A DNA stretch of 20,833 nt, from positions 1 through 20,833 of the forward strand of contig CALDNN010000131.1 in NCBI GenBank assembly GCA_937915455.1, written 5' to 3'. The notes beneath the pieces are model-generated. The model did not search any database and was not told where the DNA came from. It saw only the letters and a program-made list of their open reading frames with translations. Shown piece by piece: positions 14,782-20,833 of the stretch; within the stretch, counting starts at the first letter, position 1, and every line of letters starts with the position of its first letter. This DNA is from Pelethousia sp002409725 (lineage in GTDB: Bacteria; Bacillota; Clostridia; Christensenellales; CAG-138). The position numbers and the translations under genes are program-made.

Positions 14782-16023
14782 ATGAAAAAGAGAAGAGTCG
14801 TTATCACCGGCATGGGCGCCGTTACACCGCTGGGGCTCACGCTTAACGAGAGCTGGGCAGCCGTAAAGGAGAACCGCTGCGGTATCGGCCCGATTACGCA
14901 ATATGATACGTCGGAGCAGAAGGTGAAGCTGGCCGGCGAGGTCAAGGGCTTTGATCCCGCCGTGTGTATGGATAACCGCGAAGCGCGCAAGCTGGATCGC
15001 TATGTGCAGTTTGCCCTAGCCTGCGCGAAGGAGGCCATGGAGCAAAGCGGCCTTTGCATGGAAACGGAAAACGCCGGACGCTGCGCCGTGTTTTTTGCCA
15101 GCGGGGTGGGTGGCTTTTCCAGCATACAGACGGAATGCCTCAAGGGGGCGGAAAAGGGCTATGATCGCGTGTCGCCATTTTTCATTCCCATGGTTATTTC
15201 CAATATGGCGGCGGGCAATATCGCCATTCGGTTTGGCTTTAAGGGCATGTGCATGTGCCCGGTAACGGCTTGCGCCTCGGCCACCAACGCGCTGGGCGAT
15301 GCGTTCCGGCATATTCGGGATGGCTATGCCGACGTGGCGCTTGCGGGCGGCGCGGAAGCGACCATCACCCCTTTGGCCATGGGCGGCTTTACCTCCTTGC
15401 GGGCCTTGTGCGTAGCCGAAGAGGTGGAGCGCGCGTCTATTCCCTTTGACGCGGAGCGCTCCGGCTTTGTTATGGGCGAAGGGGCGGGGGCGCTGGTGCT
15501 GGAAGCATACGAGCATGCCAGGGAGCGCGGTGCATCCATCCTCGCGGAAATCGTGGGATATGGCGCGAGCTGCGACGCCTATCATATCACGGCGCCCGCG
15601 CCGGATGGGGCCGGTGCGGTTTCGGCCATGACCAGGGCCCTTGCGGATGCGGGCGTAGAGCCGGAATCCGTGGGATATATCAATGCCCACGGCACCTCTA
15701 CGCCTTTAAACGATGCAGGGGAGACCGCCGCCGTCAAGCTGGCCTTTGGCGCTCATGCCTATAAGCTGGCCATGAGTTCCACAAAATCCATGACGGGGCA
15801 TTTGCTGGGCGCCTCGGGCGCCGTTGAGGCAGTGTTTACCGCAATGTCCCTCCATGACGGATTTTTGCCCGCGACCGTACACTATAAGGTAACGGACCCC
15901 AATTGTGATCTGGATATTGTGCCCAATATAGGGCGCGAGGTGGGCATCCGCTTTGCTTTATCAAATTCCTTCGGTTTCGGGGGGCATAACGCAAGCATTT
16001 TGCTTAGAAAGTGGGAGGAATAG
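14782..16023 (+). CDS. fabF: 3-oxoacyl-ACP synthase II (FabF)
   Basis: The 413-residue condensing enzyme elongates acyl-ACP with malonyl-ACP. The Cys-His-His triad is intact: Cys164 in VTACASATNAL, His303 in NAHGTSTPLND and His340 in KSMTGHLLGASGAVEA. RRVVITGMGAVTPLG at the start and SNSFGFGGHNASI at the end are standard. GGAGG at 14770-14774 precedes the ATG at 14782 by seven bases; the open frame reaches back into fabG but lacks a site there. No FabB is present in the window, so FabF is probably the sole elongating synthase of this operon and would also have to elongate any unsaturated intermediate. Confidence 0.97.
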   Translation: MKKRRVVITGMGAVTPLGLTLNESWAAVKENRCGIGPITQYDTSEQKVKLAGEVKGFDPAVCMDNREARKLDRYVQFALACAKEAMEQSGLCMETENAGRCAVFFASGVGGFSSIQTECLKGAEKGYDRVSPFFIPMVISNMAAGNIAIRFGFKGMCMCPVTACASATNALGDAFRHIRDGYADVALAGGAEATITPLAMGGFTSLRALCVAEEVERASIPFDAERSGFVMGEGAGALVLEAYEHARERGASILAEIVGYGASCDAYHITAPAPDGAGAVSAMTRALADAGVEPESVGYINAHGTSTPLNDAGETAAVKLAFGAHAYKLAMSSTKSMTGHLLGASGAVEAVFTAMSLHDGFLPATVHYKVTDPNCDLDIVPNIGREVGIRFALSNSFGFGGHNASILLRKWEE

Positions 16024-16027
16024 CCTT

Positions 16028-16453
16028 ATGACCCTGGATTCCAATGAGATTATGGCGGTTTTGCCGCACCGATTCCCGTTTTTACTGGTAGATCGCATCA
16101 CGGAATGCGAACCGGGAATCCGCGCAGTAGGCCGCAAGTGCGTTACAGTGAACGAACCGTTCTTTTGCGGGCACTTCCCGCAGCATCACGTGATGCCGGG
16201 GGTTCTAACCATCGAGGCGCTGGCGCAGGTTGGGGCGGTAGCGATTTTGACCGAGGAGGCCAGTAAGGGCAAAATTGCCCTGTTTGGCGGCATCAAAAAC
16301 GCCCGTTTTAAGCGCGAGGTAAAGCCGGGCGATGTCATGGAGCTAGAATGCATCATCACCGCCCGCCGCGGGCCAATCGGGATGGGCCGGGCCGAGGCGA
16401 GGGTGAATGGAGAACTCGCCGCTGCGGCGGAGCTCACCTTTGCAATTACTTGA
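16028..16453 (+). CDS. fabZ: 3-hydroxyacyl-ACP dehydratase (FabZ)
   Basis: The 141-residue hot-dog fold protein dehydrates 3-hydroxyacyl-ACP. VLPHRFPFLLVDRI is the classic N-terminal motif. Catalytic His49 lies in CGHFPQHHVMPGVL and Glu63 in IEALAQVG, and FGGIKNARFKREVKPGD follows. FabZ does not usually form the cis double bond, so it does not by itself explain unsaturated fatty acids. GGAGGA at 16014-16019, inside the end of fabF, is eight bases before the ATG, and the gap to fabF is four bases. Confidence 0.96.
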   Translation: MTLDSNEIMAVLPHRFPFLLVDRITECEPGIRAVGRKCVTVNEPFFCGHFPQHHVMPGVLTIEALAQVGAVAILTEEASKGKIALFGGIKNARFKREVKPGDVMELECIITARRGPIGMGRAEARVNGELAAAAELTFAIT

Positions 16454-16479
16454 TTTGCCACTGCGTTTTAAGCTATAAT
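16450..16479 (+). promoter_or_regulatory. Possible internal promoter for the MarR-family gene
   Basis: TTGATT (16450-16455) and a perfect TATAAT (16474-16479) are 18 bases apart, at the end of fabZ. It could let the regulator be made independently of the operon. Just downstream, AATTTTATAGAA (16499-16510) resembles part of the operator arm (AATTTATAGAA) with one extra T, a weak hint of autoregulation. Confidence 0.4.
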
Positions 16480-16522
16480 CACAAAAGGGGTTATGGTAAA
16501 TTTTATAGAAAAGGGATTTCGT

Positions 16523-16996
16523 ATGCTGGATCAAGCTTTTGCCGAGGTATATTCTAAATTTAAACTACATTTTTATAAAAAGGTATTTAGCCGTTTTGAG
16601 GGTAGAGAGGCAAGCCTTACCACGGTGGAAAGCTTTTGCATGGAGATCATTCAGGCGCTGGATGGGCCTACGGTAAACGAGTTTGCCAGCTTCGTGCAGA
16701 TTTCACCGCCAAACGCGGCCTATAAAGTGAACAGCCTCATCCAGAAAGGCTATTTGAAGAAGGTGCGTTCCAAAGAGGACCGACGGGAATATCATTTGAG
16801 AACCACGCAAAAATACTTTGATTATTATAATATCAGTTATGGCTACCTTTCCATCGTCATGGAGCGGATCAAGCAGCGGTTTAGCGAGGATGAGGTCGAA
16901 AAACTTGAGCAGATTCTCCTGATCATCTCAAATGAATTGATGCCTGAGATCGAACTCCCTCTCCAAAGAGCGCTCCCGCGCCCAATGGAAGACTGA
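16523..16996 (+). CDS. MarR-family transcriptional regulator, probable fatty-acid operon repressor (FabT-like)
   Basis: From the ATG at 16523 the protein has 157 residues in MarR layout: an N-terminal dimerisation helix, a winged helix-turn-helix around TTVESFCMEIIQAL, VNEFASFVQISPPNAAYKVNSLIQKGYL, the basic wing SKEDRREYHL, and a long C-terminal helix. It is the last gene of the fab block; in streptococci and several clostridia a MarR protein (FabT) encoded in the fab cluster represses it, often with long-chain acyl-ACP as co-repressor. The inverted repeat at the operon promoter is the obvious candidate target. AAGGG precedes the ATG at 16523 by seven or eight bases; an alternative ATG at 16493 with AGGGG would add ten residues. 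Confidence 0.85.
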   Translation: MLDQAFAEVYSKFKLHFYKKVFSRFEGREASLTTVESFCMEIIQALDGPTVNEFASFVQISPPNAAYKVNSLIQKGYLKKVRSKEDRREYHLRTTQKYFDYYNISYGYLSIVMERIKQRFSEDEVEKLEQILLIISNELMPEIELPLQRALPRPMED

Positions 16997-17430
16997 TGCC
17001 CACGGACACCGGTGTTTTGGTCCGCCTGAAATAATACGCAAGGGCTCGGTCGGGAGTGCGCTCCTGTCAGCGTGTAGACATTATTTTGCGCTTTGACGAA
17101 TGGGTTAATGGTTGGAAAGGCCAGGAAGACCAGTAAATCAACATAAACGATGCCTCTTGATGAAAAGCGCCGTTAGCGTTCTGCCAGGGCGTGTCCGGCA
17201 AGTGTAGCTTCGCGATAGCCGACGCCTATAGATCCACCTGCAACGCCCACGGGCTAGCATGCCGGCGAGGGAGGCCAGCGTGTTGCATACCCCACGATTT
17301 TCATGAAATTGATGGAGCTATTTTCCTGAATTCGTCTATGAATCTCTATAAAACAGTTTAAGTTGCTTGCACCAAATGCCTCAATTATGCCCTTGCTCTG
17401 CCATGAGTCATGGCATCCTAGAGATAATGG
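16997..17430. other. Gene-poor stretch between the fatty-acid operon and the accessory group
   Basis: I find no gene with a start and ribosome binding site. The first 280 bases are GC-rich and the rest AT-rich. On the minus strand a frame stays open for about 58 codons ending at 17254, without a credible start. A further short minus-strand frame near 17170-17250 reads VGVAGGSIGVGYREATLAG. Both may be decayed gene remnants, and I recognise neither. GCCATGAGTCATGGC (17400-17414) is a 15-base palindrome of unknown meaning. No clear terminator directly follows the MarR gene. Confidence 0.45.
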
Positions 17431-17476
17431 AAAAATATAAGAACCGCATAAATTGGCCTGCGGTTCTTATATTTTT
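17431..17476. terminator. Bidirectional intrinsic terminator
   Basis: Perfect 18-base arms (17431-17448 and 17459-17476) enclose a 10-base loop. The GC-rich inner part (GAACCGCA/TGCGGTTC) is flanked by A5 on the left and T5 on the right, so the hairpin has a U-run in either direction. It lies 26 bases past the end of the CPBP gene on the minus strand and is the first convincing terminator after the plus-strand operon. Confidence 0.85.
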
Positions 17477-17502
17477 GGAGATGTAAGTATCATTATACAG
17501 TC

Positions 17503-18312
17503 CTAGATGCAGTTATTTCTTATCTGATTCCTTTTGTGCCATAAAAAGAATCCAAACGCTATAATAAAATAGAATGCCGCATACCAAGCAACAAGATCCG
17601 CCTTGGAACCTATATATGTTTCCCCAAGGAAATTAAACAGGAAATGGATCCAAATAGGAACAAATAGGTTTTTGCAGCGATGATAGCAAATGCCCATAAT
17701 AAATCCCAAAGAAGTAATACAAATAACGAATACTATTATATATTTTATTAGATCTATCCCACTATATCCAGTGCCTAAAAACCATATTGGGGCATGCCAA
17801 AACGACCAGATCAAGCTAACTACCAAAGAGCCCTTTACTACACCGCTTTTTTTCTCAATTGCCGGCAGTAAATACCCTCTCCAGCCCGACTCTTCTCCCA
17901 TTGGTCCCTGTATCAGAGTAAAGAAAAGCGCGGATATCACGGTCGGAAATGAAAAATTAAATAAGCCTATGGCCGTAACACCTGTTTGAATAGAAACCAT
18001 GTAAACGCTTGATGTAAAAATAATTACTTGAATTATAGTTATTGTTACCAATAAACGAAAATTCAGCTTTTCATCAAAAGCCTTTTTATAAAAAATCTTT
18101 ACAGTACTGTTCGGGTATAGCTTTTTAAACATTAGCAGCAATACATAGGTGGGGGTCCATGCTGTTATGGCAGTCAACCATCTCATAACCAACGGCGTTC
18201 CATGCAATAATACTGTTGCTATACCACCTAATGTTAAAAGCAATATGCCAAACAACCCATAAGTATAGATCACATATCGCAGTATGTAGTTTTTTGATTT
18301 TACAGTATTCAT
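17503..18312 (-). CDS. CPBP-family intramembrane metalloprotease (Abi/CAAX-like)
   Basis: The 269-residue hydrophobic protein has about seven or eight membrane segments and the three CPBP motifs: EESGWRGYLLP (Glu140, Glu141, Arg145), IWSFWHAPIW (His173) and HFLFNFLG (His223, Asn227). In Gram-positives this glutamate-type family is linked to bacteriocin self-immunity, prenyl-protein type processing and membrane signalling; the substrate here is unknown. AGAGGAT precedes the ATG by six or seven bases. It is separated by 163 bases, containing a possible terminator, from the upstream DUF6544-like gene, so it may be a separate unit or a read-through member of the group. Confidence 0.87.
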   Translation of the reverse strand: MNTVKSKNYILRYVIYTYGLFGILLLTLGGIATVLLHGTPLVMRWLTAITAWTPTYVLLLMFKKLYPNSTVKIFYKKAFDEKLNFRLLVTITIIQVIIFTSSVYMVSIQTGVTAIGLFNFSFPTVISALFFTLIQGPMGEESGWRGYLLPAIEKKSGVVKGSLVVSLIWSFWHAPIWFLGTGYSGIDLIKYIIVFVICITSLGFIMGICYHRCKNLFVPIWIHFLFNFLGETYIGSKADLVAWYAAFYFIIAFGFFLWHKRNQIRNNCI

Positions 18313-18350
18313 TGTTTTATCCTCTTCACGTATATCGGTTATAACTTAAT

Positions 18351-18406
18351 AAAAAAAGCGACAAAGTAAATAATTATCCCGAAATATGCCTTTTGTTCAA
18401 TGTCGC
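18351..18406 (-). terminator. Possible intrinsic terminator after the DUF6544-like gene
   Basis: On the minus strand GCGACA (18406-18401) pairs with TGTCGC (18363-18358), followed by a run of seven T. The 37-base loop is long for an intrinsic terminator, so the call is tentative. It lies between the DUF6544-like and CPBP genes. Confidence 0.4.
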
Positions 18407-18475
18407 TAATTTATCAGCCCTTCGCTAGGCAATATATCGCGTTTAATATAAAATGCTCTTGGTGGGGGCTTTATT

Positions 18476-19345
18476 TTATTGGCACGGATCATATTCAACC
18501 ACAACGTCTTTTCCATCAAAGTAGAGGAGGTCTCCATCGTCGTAATGCCAAATTGCCTGAAACGCAGTTGGCTTTTTAATATCACTTGTTTCTGCATATT
18601 CACTAAAAACCACTGACCATTTTACGCTCTCACTCTTCCCATCAGTCGAAGTGGCATTTCTATCGTTTGTCGTAAAGGAACACATTTCCCCTTTTTCATT
18701 AAAAGTAAAAATACCGCTCGCAGTCCTCCCATAATAAGAGATAGTAGCCATAGCATGTAAAGCATCGATTTCTTCCCAAGTTATATATTCCTGTATGGCT
18801 GCATTGGGAATAATCAGGCACTCTGATAAAAAAGTGACCAAGCTTGCTTTATCCATAGTTTCTCCGGTTTGATTAAACAATGTAAATAGCTTTGCTAATA
18901 TGCCTTTCATTGTGCCGTTCCCGGCAGTATATAAGTCTAAGCCTTCAAAAGGTATTCCATAGATAGAGCTGTCAATATATGCAATTCGTGCTGGTTCATC
19001 TGTGATATTGTATTGGGTATATTTAATCTTTATTGTGGGCTTATCCTTCCCAAATACAAAATCAACATCTTGATAGGTCGCTTTCATAAATGACATTTTT
19101 GGCTTGCCGATATAGCCGCAATATCTGAAATATTTTTGAACAGGCGACGGCAAATCAATAATATCTTCTTCGATAAATACACCGCTTTGATTATGTGTCC
19201 CGGTCAGTAAACCGCCTGTGAGCTCCGAAAATTCCGCCCTGGTTTTTGAATATGAAATATTAAAAAACACTGTAATACTTGCTGCGACAAGGAGCAAAGC
19301 TACAATACTTACAACAAGTATTCTCTTCTTACGCTTCTTTTTCAT
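18476..19345 (-). CDS. Membrane-anchored protein, DUF6544 (DUF6920)-like
   Basis: The 289-residue protein starts with a Lys/Arg-rich stretch (MKKKRKKR) and one hydrophobic helix (about 9-29), an uncleaved signal anchor, so the rest should face outside. The outer domain has LPSPVQKYFRYCGYIGKPKM (about 65-84), typical of DUF6544-type proteins of unknown function, which often carry an L-P-x-P-V-x-x-Y-L motif, and a C-terminal beta-rich part ending WHYDDGDLLYFDGKDVVVEY. AAGGGG precedes the ATG. The gap to the upstream CPBP gene is 12 bases, which implies co-transcription with it and the TetR gene. Family assignment is from motif memory. Confidence 0.6.
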   Translation of the reverse strand: MKKKRKKRILVVSIVALLLVAASITVFFNISYSKTRAEFSELTGGLLTGTHNQSGVFIEEDIIDLPSPVQKYFRYCGYIGKPKMSFMKATYQDVDFVFGKDKPTIKIKYTQYNITDEPARIAYIDSSIYGIPFEGLDLYTAGNGTMKGILAKLFTLFNQTGETMDKASLVTFLSECLIIPNAAIQEYITWEEIDALHAMATISYYGRTASGIFTFNEKGEMCSFTTNDRNATSTDGKSESVKWSVVFSEYAETSDIKKPTAFQAIWHYDDGDLLYFDGKDVVVEYDPCQ

Positions 19346-19357
19346 TACGACCCCTTT

Positions 19358-20224
19358 TTATATACCGCAATTTAATTGGTCACATCCAGTGTCTTCCATT
19401 TTGTTTGCTTGCCTTCTATAAGCCCTTATTCCCAATCCAACGGCTACGTATAGAATTGAAGTAATGACTCCATTGATTGGAGAAATAAGAAGTTCTCTAC
19501 CGTCTGCGATGCTGATGTACCTTGATAGTACTAAAAGGTTTATCAGCGAATCTTCTACCGTATGTAAAACAACACATGGCCATACCGATTTCGCTACCCT
19601 AAAAAGCTCGGTAAACATTACCGCCCAGGATAAAAATGTTGTAAAAGCAACAACGACATAAACTGCCCGGCTGACAGGCATGACGGCCCTGATATCCGCC
19701 TCAGGCAAAAACACCAAATAATAAGGGAGATGCCACAAGCACCACACACAGCCGACGATGAGATATAGCTTCCAGTCATTAAGATTTAGTTTGAGAAGTT
19801 GGGAAGTTAGATAACCACGCCAAGCCGTCTCCTCAAAGATATTTATAATAAAATTAATCAACAAAGTACTGCAAAATGCTAAGATAAATGATTTGAGGTT
19901 AAATGTGGACAAGTCTATCCAATTCGTTGCAACTCCGATTAGCAAAGTGATTGCCGTTACAACAGGAAAAATGAAGACAGAGGCCAAGTACCATTTCATG
20001 TTGCCTTTAAAATTCGGCTTAAAGCCAAGATCCCGCCTGCTTTCCTTCGAAAATAAAATGATAATAAATGCAGTCAGTAGAGGCAATACCAGCCATATCC
20101 CCATACCAAGGGAATCACCTTCGGGCTGCGAAATAAGAACCGAATCTATAGCGACTCCTATCCACCCGCTTATGATAACAATAAAAGTAAAAATCCCAAT
20201 ATTACGAATTGCTTTCTTATTCAT
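19358..20224 (-). CDS. CPBP-family intramembrane metalloprotease (Abi/CAAX-like), second copy
   Basis: The 288-residue protein has about eight hydrophobic segments and the CPBP motifs EETAWRGYLTSQL (Glu131, Glu132, Arg136), WCLWHLPYYLV (His165) and LHTVEDSL, where the usual HxxxN reads His221-x-x-x-Asp225, a variant seen in the wider family. It is clearly different from the other CPBP protein in this window, so not a recent duplicate. The ATG at 20224 follows AAAGGGG by eight bases and overlaps the end of the TetR gene by eight bases; the longer TTG start at 20230 is less likely. Regulation by the TetR protein is probable from this coupling. Confidence 0.86.
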   Translation of the reverse strand: MNKKAIRNIGIFTFIVIISGWIGVAIDSVLISQPEGDSLGMGIWLVLPLLTAFIIILFSKESRRDLGFKPNFKGNMKWYLASVFIFPVVTAITLLIGVATNWIDLSTFNLKSFILAFCSTLLINFIINIFEETAWRGYLTSQLLKLNLNDWKLYLIVGCVWCLWHLPYYLVFLPEADIRAVMPVSRAVYVVVAFTTFLSWAVMFTELFRVAKSVWPCVVLHTVEDSLINLLVLSRYISIADGRELLISPINGVITSILYVAVGLGIRAYRRQANKMEDTGCDQLNCGI

Positions 20225-20813
20225 TGTCAAACCCCTTTCTTAGTTTTGCTGACATTATTACATCATCAGCGGTACTTGATAAGATATCCATCATATCTTG
20301 CTTATTGTATTCTTTGGGCAATAAACTGTTGGCGGCCATCATCGAAAGTCCCAGTTGAAATATCCTCATTTTTAGTAAGATTGTTTTTAGCTCATCGATA
20401 GTGAATTCCTTAAGTTCAGGATCCTTTTGCATCTCTTCAATTAAAGCCGGCATCATTTTTTCATCGTAGCCTTGCATGTACTTCCCACCTTTTGAAACCA
20501 GATCCCTGAAAATAACGCTATACTCTATGGCAAATCTAAGACTTGCGTTTCCCATATCGCTGAATGGATTACCAGTATCTTCTTCCATTAAAAGCTCTCG
20601 GCTAATGCTTATAATCCTTTCTATTAAAGCTTCATTCAGTTCATCAACGTTTTTAAAATTTACGTAAATGGGGGCTACAGAACTACCCATCTTTTCTGCG
20701 ATTTTTCTCATAGTTATACTGTCAATTCCTTCTGTCCGAGCTATTTCAAAGGCTGCCTCGATTATTTGCTCCCTGGTAAATTTAATCTTAGGTCCCACAA
20801 CTTCACCGCCCAT
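20217..20813 (-). CDS. TetR/AcrR-family transcriptional regulator
   Basis: The 198-residue protein has the TetR N-terminal helix-turn-helix: FTREQIIEAAFEIARTEGI, then SITMRKIAEKMGSSVAPIYVNFKNVDELNEAL (given in outline) at about 33-64. The C-terminal ligand and dimer domain (about 80-198) is all helical and names no ligand. No good ribosome binding site precedes the ATG at 20813. A GTG at 20798, giving MGPKIKFTREQ as in many relatives and preceded by GGGCGGTGA, is an equally good start. It heads the minus-strand group and overlaps the next gene, so it probably controls its own operon. Its promoter lies beyond the window edge. Confidence 0.88.
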   Translation of the reverse strand: MGGEVVGPKIKFTREQIIEAAFEIARTEGIDSITMRKIAEKMGSSVAPIYVNFKNVDELNEALIERIISISRELLMEEDTGNPFSDMGNASLRFAIEYSVIFRDLVSKGGKYMQGYDEKMMPALIEEMQKDPELKEFTIDELKTILLKMRIFQLGLSMMAANSLLPKEYNKQDMMDILSSTADDVIMSAKLRKGFDNE

Positions 20814-20833
20814 CTAACACACATTATGTAATA

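Noticed and set aside
15016..15690. Minus-strand frame of 224 codons opposite fabF
   Set aside because: Arg/Gly/His-rich shadow of fabF without a ribosome binding site.
17400..17414. GCCATGAGTCATGGC palindrome as an operator
   Set aside because: Single short palindrome with no promoter near it; likely chance.

Overview
The window looks like a chromosomal segment of a low-GC-lineage Gram-positive anaerobe (Bacillota, probably class Clostridia). This is an inference from four things: a FabK/MarR-type fatty-acid operon in one block, bacterial Ku plus LigD, strong AGGAGG-type ribosome binding sites, and Gram-positive style CPBP, TetR and CAT genes. The genus cannot be named from sequence alone. 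The central operon is visibly GC-rich, while both flanks (about 1-590 and 17400-20833) are AT-rich, so accessory DNA probably surrounds a core locus.

Left part. Bases 1-435 (minus strand) are the first 145 codons of a type A chloramphenicol acetyltransferase cut by the window edge. It has its own near-consensus promoter and a leader with a small overlapping reading frame. It abuts a GC-rich, start-less gene fragment (about 595-783) of unknown origin. Next come a YhxC/YdaD-type short-chain dehydrogenase and a small DUF2238/YjdF-like membrane protein on the plus strand.

Repair pair. On the minus strand, ku and ligD form a two-gene operon with a one-base stop/start overlap. LigD has the domain order phosphoesterase-ligase-polymerase. 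Together they form a complete bacterial non-homologous end-joining system.

Core operon. From a perfect TTGACA/TATAAT promoter overlapped by a perfect 24+4+24 inverted repeat, twelve tightly packed genes encode most of type II fatty-acid synthesis: acpP, accB, accC, accD, accA, fabH, fabK, a FabX-like flavoprotein, fabD, fabG, fabF and fabZ. A MarR-family (FabT-like) regulator follows. Acetyl-CoA carboxylase makes malonyl-CoA, FabD loads it onto ACP, FabH starts chains, FabF elongates, FabG and FabZ reduce and dehydrate, and FabK completes each cycle. No FabA, FabM or FabI is present. The gene after fabK resembles nitronate monooxygenases but has a C-terminal four-cysteine cluster as in Helicobacter FabX. 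It is the best candidate here for an undescribed function: anaerobic formation of the unsaturated-fatty-acid double bond.

Right part. After a gene-poor stretch ending in a strong bidirectional terminator comes a minus-strand accessory group: TetR regulator, CPBP membrane protease, a membrane-anchored DUF6544-like protein, and, behind a possible terminator, a second CPBP protease. The first three are closely spaced and look co-transcribed.

I see no tRNA, rRNA, CRISPR array or complete insertion sequence.
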